This document shows positions 46,139-54,251 of a stretch of 64,000 bases of DNA, one piece after another. Both the position numbers and the translations under genes were made by a program. How positions within the stretch are numbered: position 1 is the first letter of the stretch; the number at the start of each line of letters is the position of its first letter. The DNA is taken from assembly GCA_021794835.1 (NCBI GenBank), contig JAJYQA010000041.1, positions 32,408 through 96,407 of the forward strand, written 5' to 3'. Origin of the DNA: Actinomycetes bacterium. Its GTDB lineage: Bacteria; Actinomycetota; Aquicultoria; Aquicultorales; Aquicultoraceae. The notes under the pieces are model-generated. The model was given only the letters and a program-made list of their open reading frames with translations. It searched no databases and was not told the origin of the DNA.

Positions 46139-47070
46139 ACTCCACCAGCACCTACCTTTTCCTTCACGAACTGAGATTTGCTTGGTGCAATTTCATCTAG
46201 TTTTTCCGCCGGATACAGTAATACCTCAACGTTAAAGTCCTCAGCTGCCTTAAACAAAGCTGCCTCTTCGCTTTTTATATCTATACTTGCCAAACCCTTC
46301 AGGTTGTGCCCATGAAGGCCATTACCTGCAAGCAATGCCTTTACTGCCTGTTTTACTTCGTCAGTTGTTACACCCTTCTGGCAGCCGACTCCCGCGAAGA
46401 TACGCCGAGGCTTTAAAATAAGTTCGCCTTTTTCCGTCTTTATATTTTGGTCACTCACGATTACAATGACATGGTCATAGACCTTCCGGTATTTTTCCAA
46501 CTGGCCAAGCGGCCTCACGCTATAGGCAACTTTTGCCCGATCGCCCCAGCGGCCCAGTTTAATGTCGGCAAAGATGCATGCCGACTCGCCGCGCAGAATC
46601 CCGGCCGATACGCGTTTCAACCCTGCCTTGTCATCAATTTTCAGTCCTAAATCCTTCATAAAAATATCGATCGCCGGTTTCCCCGACACATCGGTCGCCG
46701 TTGTTATGACCGGCATTGCTCCAACCGCATCGGCGACCTCTCGGGCAAGGTCATTGGCCCCACCGATATGACCCGATAGCAGGCTTATTGAGAAAGCCCC
46801 CGTGTCGTCAACAACCACTACCGCGGGGTCGATGGTCTTGTCTTTAAGATGAGGTGCGAGTGCCCTTACAGCTATGCCGACGGCAGAGACAAAGACAAAA
46901 CCGTCGTATTTTGGGAAGTTGTCCGAAACTAAATCCATCAACCAGGGCTTTGATGTGCCGAGCCTGGATTTTGGAGGAGAAAATATTTCCACCCTGTCTT
47001 TTAGCCGTTCCTTTATTTGATTAGCGATTTTTGTACCATTTTCGGTTACTGTAAATACAGCAAGTTTCAC
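46039..47070 (-). CDS. cbiG: cobalt-precorrin-5A hydrolase
   Basis: CbiG opens the delta-lactone of cobalt-precorrin-5A, releasing acetaldehyde. The 343-residue protein has the N-terminal domain with YDGFVFVSAVGIAVRALAPHLKDK and VVVDDTGAFSISLLSGHIGGAN. A middle domain follows, then the C-terminal CbiG domain starting FAGVGCQKGVTTDEVKQAV and ending GGVCEPAAILAS. The start is GTG 47070. The upstream 193-base gap contains small hairpins and repeat words but no gene. Confidence 0.95.
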   Translation of the reverse strand: MKLAVFTVTENGTKIANQIKERLKDRVEIFSPPKSRLGTSKPWLMDLVSDNFPKYDGFVFVSAVGIAVRALAPHLKDKTIDPAVVVVDDTGAFSISLLSGHIGGANDLAREVADAVGAMPVITTATDVSGKPAIDIFMKDLGLKIDDKAGLKRVSAGILRGESACIFADIKLGRWGDRAKVAYSVRPLGQLEKYRKVYDHVIVIVSDQNIKTEKGELILKPRRIFAGVGCQKGVTTDEVKQAVKALLAGNGLHGHNLKGLASIDIKSEEAALFKAAEDFNVEVLLYPAEKLDEIAPSKSQFVKEKVGAGGVCEPAAILASRGGKLIATKMVYGRVTVALAEEE

Positions 47071-47263
47071 TTTTCTCTTTACCGCCTTGATTACTTACCT
47101 CTATGCGCCAGCTATTCCAGGATACCATAGTTGTAGCCCTCAATTAAAGTTACTTTAGTACTGCAATTAATTAATTATAGTTGCTCCATTTATGGAGTTC
47201 CTCCCACCGATAAATCGGATAATTACATTTTATTTAGTACCAAAGTGCCGCAGCACCAATTAA
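47071..47263. repeat. hairpin-rich and word-rich gap between cbiF and cbiG
   Basis: This 193-base gap holds AAAGTTACTTTAGTACTGCA (47147-47166), the mini-hairpin CTCCAT-TT-ATGGAG (47184-47197), a second one CCGAT-AA-ATCGG (47207-47218), and GTGCCGCAGCACCAATTAATC. Close relatives of the first and last word lie at 62663-62702, and the CCGATAAATCGG hairpin recurs at 56661-56672. Confidence 0.65.
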
Positions 47264-48016
47264 TCATTTAGGCTTTCTGTATCCATGGCTAAAGCTTGAG
47301 TCATATAGTTTGGATTTCCCATAGTTCCCACTTAGTACTTCTCCGACAATTATCATCGCGGTTTTTTTAATGCCCTCAGCCTTAACTCTCTCGGCTATAC
47401 TGCTTATTTTGCCCCTGATTATCCTCTCGTCAGGCCAGGATGCGCGCTCCACTACAGCCACCGGAGTCTCATCCGGGTAGCCTTTCTTAAGCTCCTCGAC
47501 TAGCTCGTCTATCATCTGAACGCTAAGAAATATGCACATCGTCGGCTTGTGCTTGGCAAGTAAACTTATTTCCTGTCCTTCCGGAACCGGAGTCCTCCCG
47601 GCCATCCTGGTTATAACCACTGTCTGGGATACGCCGGGCAGGGTCAGCTCTGTGCTTAAGGCGGCTGCCGATGCGCTAAACGAGCTTACCCCCGGCACTA
47701 TCTCATACCCGATCGAGTTTTCCTCTAGCCAGTCAACCTGCTCCTTAATCGCACCGTAGAGGCTAGGCTCACCTGAGTGAAGCCTGGCGATAACCCTGGT
47801 GCCGTTCTTTTCTTTTTTATATATGCTGGTTACCTCTTCAAAGCTCATGCCTGCGCTGTTATAAAGCAAACAGCTCGGTTTTCTTAATTCTAAAAGCTTG
47901 GGATTGATGAGAGAGCCTGCGTAAATAATTATGTCGGCCCCCGACAATATCTTTTGTCCTTTAACCGTGATCAACTCCGGATCCCCCGGTCCCGCCCCTA
48001 TAAAGTAAACTTTCAC
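47264..48016 (-). CDS. cbiF: cobalt-precorrin-4 C11-methyltransferase
   Basis: CbiF (CobM family) is the SAM-dependent C11 methylase. The 250-residue protein begins KVYFIGAGPGDPELITVKGQ and has IIYAGSLINPKLLE, ARLHSGEPSLYGAIKEQ, YEIVPGVSSFSASAAALSTE and the CIFLSVQ segment. GTG 48016 overlaps the cbiL TGA and has AAGGAAAAG upstream, so translation is coupled. The last codons (YRKPK) precede the repeat-rich gap before cbiG. Confidence 0.95.
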   Translation of the reverse strand: MKVYFIGAGPGDPELITVKGQKILSGADIIIYAGSLINPKLLELRKPSCLLYNSAGMSFEEVTSIYKKEKNGTRVIARLHSGEPSLYGAIKEQVDWLEENSIGYEIVPGVSSFSASAAALSTELTLPGVSQTVVITRMAGRTPVPEGQEISLLAKHKPTMCIFLSVQMIDELVEELKKGYPDETPVAVVERASWPDERIIRGKISSIAERVKAEGIKKTAMIIVGEVLSGNYGKSKLYDSSFSHGYRKPK

Positions 48017-48762
48017 CGCTTTTCCTTCACCTTATAAATCGGTTTATGTTTGATGATTACCGTCGACAAATACCCAACCTCGTTTAAATCGCCCTCTGTC
48101 AATTCGGTTAGGTCGTAGACAATTCTTTCCTCGCCCACCTGCGATACCTTTTGCACCAGGATTGCTTGGTCGACCAAGCCAGCTTTTTCAAGAACTTCAA
48201 CCAGTCCCTTAAGCTTATCTCCAACCTTCAGGATAATAAGGGTCTCAAACATATCAAGATAAGGACGGATGATCTGGGTATCCCTGGGCAGCGGTATTAC
48301 GGCAACCTTCTCATCCCCAATTGCAATTGGGACCCCCGCAGCCGATGCCGAGGCAAAAGCCGAGCTTATTCCCGGCAGGGTCACTATCTCCAGGCTGCTA
48401 TACGACTCCTTTAACTTCTCATATAAATAGATGTAGGTGCTGTAGAAGAACGGATCGCCAAGAGTTACAAATGCGGCATCCTTTCCATGCCTTAACACAT
48501 TGGTCACTTCAGATGCCGCTTCTACCCAGTGCTTCTCAAGCTCCCCTTTATCTTTTGTCATTGGGAAGATAAGTTCTCTTACTTGCGCCTTCCCGTTTAA
48601 AACCGGTTCTATAATTTTTCTTGCGATGCTATCCCTTTTCGGCGCTGAGCGTGGAGTAAAGATTACATCAACTAAGTTCAAGATGTTTTTTGCCTTTATC
48701 GTCAGAAGCTCGGTATTCCCCGGCCCTATCCCTACACCGTAAAGTCTCCCGAATTTATTCAC
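48013..48762 (-). CDS. cbiL: cobalt-precorrin-2 C20-methyltransferase
   Basis: CbiL (CobI family) adds the C20 methyl group. The 249-residue protein shows GRLYGVGIGPGNTELLTIKA, IFTPRSAPKRDSIAR, AAFVTLGDPFFYSTYIYLYEKL and IVTLPGISSAFASASAAGVP. The start is GTG 48762. Its Shine-Dalgarno sequence AGGTG and the start itself lie within a run of GGTGAAC/GGTAAACAGG-type words that fill the 89-base gap to cbiE. The place where cbiT would be expected, after cbiE, is occupied only by that repeat tract. Confidence 0.95.
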   Translation of the reverse strand: MNKFGRLYGVGIGPGNTELLTIKAKNILNLVDVIFTPRSAPKRDSIARKIIEPVLNGKAQVRELIFPMTKDKGELEKHWVEAASEVTNVLRHGKDAAFVTLGDPFFYSTYIYLYEKLKESYSSLEIVTLPGISSAFASASAAGVPIAIGDEKVAVIPLPRDTQIIRPYLDMFETLIILKVGDKLKGLVEVLEKAGLVDQAILVQKVSQVGEERIVYDLTELTEGDLNEVGYLSTVIIKHKPIYKVKEKR

Positions 48763-48851
48763 CGATTCACCTATTTTTCCTGTTTACCTGTTCACCACTT
48801 ACGATTTACCAGCCTTTAGTTCGACATTTGAAAATTGTAAATCGGCAATTC

Positions 48852-49463
48852 CTAGACCTGCTCTACGTAAAGAACGCTTGAGCCAAGGCCATCCATGCCT
48901 GCAACTTCGTTCACCGTTGCATCTATGATTTCCTGGTCTGGGTACGAGAGGTTCTTGCCAACAACAGCCCTTCCAGCCATTCCAAGTCCTTTTAAGTACT
49001 TGCAGACTTCCGGCGCGGTTAGCCTCTCATCGGTAAGCACACATACTTTTCTATTGCGAACTATTGCTTCTTTTAATTCATTCACCGGCCGCCCGTGCAC
49101 CGAAACAAGCGTAACGTCCTGCCATTCACAACCGATCATGCTAAATAACAGCTGAACGGGACTAATCCCCGGTATTACTTCGATATTTAATTCAGGTAAA
49201 CGATTTCTTATTGTTTTCAGGATACTATAGAACCCTGGGTCGCCGCCAACAACTACTGCCACCTTGCGATCGGCATTCTCTCTAACCACCTTTACCGCGC
49301 TTTCAATATCTGAGGTTATATAATGGATATCTTTCCCATCCACATCTACCGACGATAGAACTCTTCTCCCGCCAATAAGAACATTCGCCTTCTTTATACA
49401 CCTAGCTGCCGCTGGGGTTATGTAATCGGGGTGCCCCGGACCGATTCCCACCACGGTTACCAT
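48852..49463 (-). CDS. cbiE: cobalt-precorrin-7 C5-methyltransferase (CbiE, no CbiT domain)
   Basis: CbiE methylates C5. The 203-residue protein starts MVTVVGIGPGHPDYITPAA and has VAVVVGGDPGFYSILKTI, EVIPGISPVQLLFSMIG and LVSVHGRPVNEL. It is only the CbiE part: CobL-type proteins carry a fused C-terminal CbiT domain, and here the protein ends at the stop codon 48852 with no cbiT behind it. ATG 49463 overlaps the cbiD 3' end, with GGGGGATGG upstream. The stop codon directly abuts a word-repeat tract. Confidence 0.94.
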   Translation of the reverse strand: MVTVVGIGPGHPDYITPAAARCIKKANVLIGGRRVLSSVDVDGKDIHYITSDIESAVKVVRENADRKVAVVVGGDPGFYSILKTIRNRLPELNIEVIPGISPVQLLFSMIGCEWQDVTLVSVHGRPVNELKEAIVRNRKVCVLTDERLTAPEVCKYLKGLGMAGRAVVGKNLSYPDQEIIDATVNEVAGMDGLGSSVLYVEQV

Positions 49464-50584
49464 ATGCCATCCCCCATGATTTTTTTTGCGTTCTCATCAA
49501 TGCCAACGATATCTCCGGTTAGCACTGTTACCGCCGTTCCTATATAAATGCGGTTACTAACATATTCCATTGCCTGCATACTGGCCTCTTTAGCTATTTT
49601 ATTAAGCACCTGTGAGTATTTGAGTTTTGACAGTCCCACGGCCGCCTCGTCGGCTGTATTTACCTTTAGCATAAACATCACCGGAGTGGTGTCTCTAGTA
49701 GCCTTTCTAACCAGCCGCTTCAATATCTCAATGGGACTATCCGTCTTGCTGCTATGCGTGTCAAAGTAACCGGCCGCTATCTTAGCTATCTTTCCAATAT
49801 GCCCCAGGATAAGAATTTTCTCTATTTCCTTATCCATGCAATAATCAAGCATGTCGCCGACAAAGTTACTCATCTGAACTATCGCGTCCTCGGAGAAGTT
49901 CAGCTTCTCCTGCGCGATTTTAGCTCCCATGTTTCCGGGTACCAGCACGATTGTCTTGTGGCCAAGGGCGATGGCTATATCGACCTGGGGCAGAAGCGAC
50001 CTCTTTAAGCCATCTAAAGACATTGGCCGTACAATACCGGTCGTGCCTAAAATCGATATGCCCCCCACTACCCCAAGCTTCTTGTTTAGCGTCTGCTTAG
50101 CTTTCTCTCTACCTTCCGGAGCAAATATCGTTATCTCAACACCCAATCCTTTAGGTAAAATATTTCTTACATTCTCTTCTATCATCTGTCTTGGGATAGG
50201 ATTTATCGCCGGCTGCCCAATCGGAACCGATAGACCTGGTTTTGTCACGGTCCCTATCCCGTCGCCCGCCAATATTTTTATCTCACCTATCTCACTTTCA
50301 ATAAGCCTCGTGCGTGCGTAGATTACCATCCCATCGGTTACATCCGGGTCGTCCCCCGCATCTTTTATCACACCGCAAGATGTCTCGTCTTTGCCAAGTC
50401 TCTGCTCGACAGGATTAAAGAACGCCGAGCCTCCCCGGGGAAGACTTACCTCCACCCGTGTCACGTTCTTGCCGGTTATAAGCATTTCGACCACGGCCTT
50501 TGCCGCTGCAGCAGCGCAGGTGCCCGTGGTGTAGCCTTTCCGTAATTTTTTATTTATTAAGCTAGCCTTGCTTACTGAACGCAT
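49457..50584 (-). CDS. cbiD: cobalt-precorrin-5B C1-methyltransferase
   Basis: CbiD is the C1 methyltransferase unique to the anaerobic route. The 375-residue protein has the signature LRKGYTTGTCAAAAAKA near the N-terminus, DAGDDPDVTDGM, GDGIGTVTKPGL, then ILGTTGIVRPMS and ILGHIGKIAKIAAGYFDTHS. Its presence together with cbiG and cbiX shows cobalt is inserted early and oxygen is not required. The ATG at 50584 has GGGAG nine bases upstream. Confidence 0.96.
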   Translation of the reverse strand: MRSVSKASLINKKLRKGYTTGTCAAAAAKAVVEMLITGKNVTRVEVSLPRGGSAFFNPVEQRLGKDETSCGVIKDAGDDPDVTDGMVIYARTRLIESEIGEIKILAGDGIGTVTKPGLSVPIGQPAINPIPRQMIEENVRNILPKGLGVEITIFAPEGREKAKQTLNKKLGVVGGISILGTTGIVRPMSLDGLKRSLLPQVDIAIALGHKTIVLVPGNMGAKIAQEKLNFSEDAIVQMSNFVGDMLDYCMDKEIEKILILGHIGKIAKIAAGYFDTHSSKTDSPIEILKRLVRKATRDTTPVMFMLKVNTADEAAVGLSKLKYSQVLNKIAKEASMQAMEYVSNRIYIGTAVTVLTGDIVGIDENAKKIMGDGIW

Positions 50585-50628
50585 CTTTGTAACTCCCAGC
50601 TCACAGGATGAAGGTAAGTAATGCTTAT

Positions 50629-51645
50629 TTACCGGTCATCGGTTGTTGCCAACTTCAAGATTGCATTTACCGCCGCCACGGCAAGCGCGCTTCCGCCCCT
50701 GGTGCCGCGAATTGATATATAATTTAAGCCCGACCTCATGAGCGACTCTTTTGATTCGGCAGCTCCCACAAAACCGACTGGCGTGCCAATGACAAGCGCA
50801 GGTCTTGGCGATCCTTCCTCCACTATTTTAAGTAGCTCGGCCAGCGCAGTCGGCGCGTTTCCAATTGCGACAATTCCACCTTCGATATGGGCTGCAAGCG
50901 ACCTCATGGCAACGGCGCTTCGCGTACTACCAAGTTTTTTCGCATCTGCCGTGACCGCCATATCATCAACCTTACAAAGAATCTTGTTGTTATGCAATGC
51001 GGCAAGCCGTCTGCTTATACCGGTTGCGACCATATTGACATCAGCTACAACCGGCCGGCCCTCCTTCAGGGCCTTTACACCGGAGTCAATTGCGCCGTTT
51101 GATATCACAACAGCATCCGCAAGCGACAAATCACCGCTTGCGTGTAGCATCCTGGTTATGACAGCCTTTTCTCCGCTATCCAAGTCATCTAAATCAACCG
51201 ACTCCTCAATTATCTTAAAACTCTCTTCCTCTATCTTCTCCGGAGCGATCATCTTAAGATCACCCTCATCGCTTTTGTTGTCAACTAGCCCCATTATCCG
51301 GTCGACCAAAATATCGGTGATCCGCACATCTGCCCCGATATGGTTTGCAAGCCTTATTTTAATGGATGGATGTTTTGATTGCTCTTGCCTTATGATGCCG
51401 GGGATATCTTCTCTAACATGGTTACCGTCAACAAGGAACAAGGGCAATATAACTATCTCGGTTACACCGTCCCGGGACATATCTGCAATTACCCCGGGAA
51501 GATCCGGCTCGTTAAACTGCAGAGCGGCATAGCGCACCTTCCCGATCTTAAGCCTCTTGCGAAGCAAATCGGTTATGTCCTCAAGTATTCCTATGGTCTC
51601 GGCAACCTTGCTCCCGTGACCCAACACTATAAATCCCTGGCTCAT
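50629..51645 (-). CDS. cbiX: CbiX-CbiC fusion: sirohydrochlorin cobaltochelatase and cobalt-precorrin-8 methylmutase
   Basis: Two enzymes are joined in one 338-residue chain. Residues 1-125 are a short CbiX (QGFIVLGHGSKVAETIGILE with the GHG His, and LFLVDGNHVREDIP with the second metal His), which inserts Co2+ into sirohydrochlorin. From about residue 135 comes CbiC, with EEESFKIIEESVDL, the catalytic His in RMLHASGDLSLAD, DVNMVATGI, and GTPVGFVGAAESKE. CbiC moves the C11 methyl to C12 to give cobyrinate. The first and a late step of the pathway are thus fused, with cobyrinate synthase cbiA upstream. Fusion of the two is known in some anaerobes. Confidence 0.93.
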   Translation of the reverse strand: MSQGFIVLGHGSKVAETIGILEDITDLLRKRLKIGKVRYAALQFNEPDLPGVIADMSRDGVTEIVILPLFLVDGNHVREDIPGIIRQEQSKHPSIKIRLANHIGADVRITDILVDRIMGLVDNKSDEGDLKMIAPEKIEEESFKIIEESVDLDDLDSGEKAVITRMLHASGDLSLADAVVISNGAIDSGVKALKEGRPVVADVNMVATGISRRLAALHNNKILCKVDDMAVTADAKKLGSTRSAVAMRSLAAHIEGGIVAIGNAPTALAELLKIVEEGSPRPALVIGTPVGFVGAAESKESLMRSGLNYISIRGTRGGSALAVAAVNAILKLATTDDR

Positions 51646-51653
51646 CTATAAAC

Positions 51654-53036
51654 CTACCTCCCAGCGCAACTTGAAACGAACTGCTCTGCTATCTCCGGCC
51701 TTCCGGCAAAATGAAGATGTATATACGATGCAAGTGTGCTTTTATACACGAAGCCTTCTTTTAACCCATTGTCTATCCTATACGCCGACTCGATCCTGTC
51801 TCCAACGGTCGATATTGATGAGTAGTGAAACTCATGTCCTCTAAGGACAACGCCCGCAGGCGCAATTACCGTATCGGTATCCGTGATAACTTCGTGATAA
51901 CCAAGAACTGGCCGGTTTTGCATCTTGCACGTAATCGGCAAAACACCGCTCATCGCGTGCACCTTGTTGTCGAAGTTCTCGATAGCCTGCGACAGGTAAA
52001 TAAGCCCACCGCACTCCGCGTATACCGGGACGCCGCTTTCCACCGCCTTCCTTATCTCGCCGGCCATCGACCTGTTTTCGCTTAAAGCCTCCGCATATAC
52101 CTCAGGATAGCCTCCCCCAAGATATAAGCCGTCGATTCCCTCTGGAATATGCTTATCTTCGATAGGGCTGAAAAATAAAAGCTCGGCGCCGTACGCCTTA
52201 AGCAGGTCGAAGTTGTCGTGGTAATAAAAGCTGAAGGCCTTATCATACGCAACTGCAATCCTTGCCTTCGGTAACCCAACAGGCGACTTGAAGGCTCCCG
52301 CTAAATCGGGCAAAATTAGTCCTATTTTATTATTCCTGCTCTTGTCTGCTATCTCTATAATGGCTTCTAGATCTATATAACTTTCAGCAAGCTTTGCCAA
52401 AGCATCTATATAGCCGCTATCTGGAGCGGTCTCTCCCTGTGTAACCAGTCCTAGATGGCGTTCGGGAAGGCTAATTGAGCCTTCCCTTCTCACACAGCCA
52501 AGGACCGGCAGTCCGGTTGCCCGCTCGACAGCTTTTTTAACCATATCTTCATGCTTGTCGCTTCCCACGCGGTTTAAGATAAAGCCCCTTATGTCGAGGG
52601 ACTCATCGTATTTAAGGTAACCTAAAGCTACGGCACCAGCGCTTGCCCCCATCCGGGAGCAGTCGATGGTTAGGATAACTGGAGCGTTGATAAGCCTTGC
52701 CGTCTCCGCAGTGCTTCCCTCCGAGAGCTCGCCCCTTCCATCGTACAGGCCCATAACGCCCTCGATCACCGATATGTCGGCAAGCGACGCCGCGTTTATA
52801 AAACTTGCCCTGGTGTTGTCTTTGCCTATCATCCACGGATCAAGATTTCTTCCGGCCCTTCCGGTAACCATTTGGTAATATCCGGGATCGATAAAATCCG
52901 GGCCAACCTTGAAGCCCTGTACAGCTAAACCCCTTCTTGTGAGAGCAGCCATTATCGCAAGCGATACCGTCGTCTTACCAACACCGCTTGAAGTGCCAGC
53001 TATTGTTATTCTGGGGTAGTTTTGTTCGCGGCTCAT
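51654..53036 (-). CDS. cbiA: cobyrinic acid a,c-diamide synthase
   Basis: CbiA amidates cobyrinate at the a and c side chains using glutamine and ATP. From ATG 53036 (GGAGGGCCTTT upstream) it has 460 residues. The N-terminal P-loop-like ATPase domain shows RITIAGTSSGVGKTTVSLAIMAAL and KVGPDFIDPGYYQMVTGR. The C-terminal class I glutaminase has LYLGGGYPEVYAE and the nucleophile in VYAECGGLIYLS, then RGHEFHYSS. The upstream in-frame start at 53060 lacks a ribosome site. Confidence 0.96.
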   Translation of the reverse strand: MSREQNYPRITIAGTSSGVGKTTVSLAIMAALTRRGLAVQGFKVGPDFIDPGYYQMVTGRAGRNLDPWMIGKDNTRASFINAASLADISVIEGVMGLYDGRGELSEGSTAETARLINAPVILTIDCSRMGASAGAVALGYLKYDESLDIRGFILNRVGSDKHEDMVKKAVERATGLPVLGCVRREGSISLPERHLGLVTQGETAPDSGYIDALAKLAESYIDLEAIIEIADKSRNNKIGLILPDLAGAFKSPVGLPKARIAVAYDKAFSFYYHDNFDLLKAYGAELLFFSPIEDKHIPEGIDGLYLGGGYPEVYAEALSENRSMAGEIRKAVESGVPVYAECGGLIYLSQAIENFDNKVHAMSGVLPITCKMQNRPVLGYHEVITDTDTVIAPAGVVLRGHEFHYSSISTVGDRIESAYRIDNGLKEGFVYKSTLASYIHLHFAGRPEIAEQFVSSCAGR

Positions 53037-53074
53037 AAAGGCCCTCCGGGCCCAATTCATTGTTTAATTTGAAA

Positions 53075-54112
53075 TTACCTTAGAACTTCTCTCAAAGCCT
53101 CTAGCAACCGGTCGTTTTCTTCCGGTAATTTAATTGCCACCCTAAAATAGTAGTCATCCATTCCGGTATATGAGCTACAGTCCCTTACCGCAAATCCCCG
53201 ACGAAAAAGCATCTCCTGCAATCTTTTTGCGGTTATCGCTTTTTCAATATGTACCAAGATATAGTTTGCGGACGGCTTTAACGGATAGAGCCCATCTACT
53301 TTTGAGAGGTTACTATAGAGTCTCTCTGCCTCTTTAGCTATTAAAGCAACGCTTTTTTTAACAAAGCTTTTGTCTTTAAGAGCGGTCTTACCTGCCGCAA
53401 TTGCAACCGAGTTTACGCTCCAGGGATACTTAGCTCCCCTTATCCTTGCGGTTGTCCATTTAGAGGCAACCGTATAGCCAAGTCTCAGACCCGCAATGCT
53501 GTAGATTTTAGTAAGCGAGCGCAACACGACCAGATTGTCCCGTGAAGCCGCCTCTTTTACGAGAGAGTTCCTTGAAGCATCATCTGTAAAATCGATAAAC
53601 GCCTCATCGACAACCCATGTGCACTCAGGATTGTAATCGATGGCTTCTAAAAGCGCGCTTTTTTCAATCATATAGCCGCATGGGTTACTTGGGTTGCCGA
53701 TTATCGCTATATCGATACTGCCGGGAACCTTTTTTATCGCCTTGGCCGCTATGTCTTCAGCAAACGCATTTTTATAGACTATCTTCGCGCCCACTTTGCG
53801 GAGTGAAAGCTCGTATTCCGTAAAGCTTGGTACAAGCAGTAGAGCCCTTTTAACTTTCAACACTTGAGGCAGCAGGTATATGAGCTCAACCGTCCCGTTT
53901 CCGGCTACAATATTTCTCTTATCTATTTCAAGGTAGTTTGCAATCTCTTCAGTTAGACTCTCCGCCTCCTGCTCCGGATACTTGTCTATATCATTAACCG
54001 CACGCTTAACTGACCTGAGCACGCTCTTTGGTGGGCCGTACGGGTTTATATTTGAGCTAAAATCAATGAGGTCGCTCTCATCTAAACCAAGTTTCCTTGC
54101 AAGAGACCCCAC
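53075..54112 (-). CDS. cobD: threonine-phosphate decarboxylase
   Basis: CobD makes (R)-1-amino-2-propanol phosphate, the linker of the nucleotide loop. From GTG 54112 there are 345 residues: DFSSNINPYGPPKSVLRSV, GNGTVELIYLLPQVL, IGNPSNPCGYMIE, VVDEAFIDF, and the PLP lysine in LRSLTKIYSIAGLRLGY. The family motif HGGN normally begins the protein; here it is encoded in frame immediately upstream of the GTG (54113-54124), and the open frame back to a TGA at 54173-54175 contains no ATG, GTG or TTG, only ATA codons. The true start is therefore uncertain. It is distinguished from hisC by DFSSNINP and by its neighbours. Confidence 0.93.
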   Translation of the reverse strand: MGSLARKLGLDESDLIDFSSNINPYGPPKSVLRSVKRAVNDIDKYPEQEAESLTEEIANYLEIDKRNIVAGNGTVELIYLLPQVLKVKRALLLVPSFTEYELSLRKVGAKIVYKNAFAEDIAAKAIKKVPGSIDIAIIGNPSNPCGYMIEKSALLEAIDYNPECTWVVDEAFIDFTDDASRNSLVKEAASRDNLVVLRSLTKIYSIAGLRLGYTVASKWTTARIRGAKYPWSVNSVAIAAGKTALKDKSFVKKSVALIAKEAERLYSNLSKVDGLYPLKPSANYILVHIEKAITAKRLQEMLFRRGFAVRDCSSYTGMDDYYFRVAIKLPEENDRLLEALREVLR

Positions 54113-54171
54113 ATTCCCGCCATGTTTCTTTAAATTTTCTATCTTGTTATTGGATGGTATTTTTATACTGC

Positions 54172-54251
54172 CTCACCCTATACCCTCTCCCAGAGTGGAG
54201 AGGAAAATATCTTCCTAGTTTCTAGTCTCAAGTTTCTAGTTTCTAATATTG
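54172..54251. repeat. word repeats overlapping the 3' end of pduX
   Basis: Plus-strand text CTCACCCTATACCCTCTCC, CAGAGTGGAGAGGAAAA, then TTTCTAGTCTCAAGTTTCTAG. The first two halves are a CCCTCTCC...GGAGAGG inverted element; the rest is the AGAAACTAGAAAC word in the sense strand. It spans the last 25 codons of pduX and the gap to cobD. Confidence 0.8.

Noticed and set aside
50738..51532. 264-codon open frame on the plus strand opposite cbiXC
   Set aside because: It is a serine-rich shadow of a real gene in the other strand; the minus-strand frame encodes two recognisable enzyme domains.
53075..54112. A second hisC
   Set aside because: The DFSSNINP segment, upstream HGGN codons and position beside pduX and cbiA identify threonine-phosphate decarboxylase rather than histidinol-phosphate aminotransferase.
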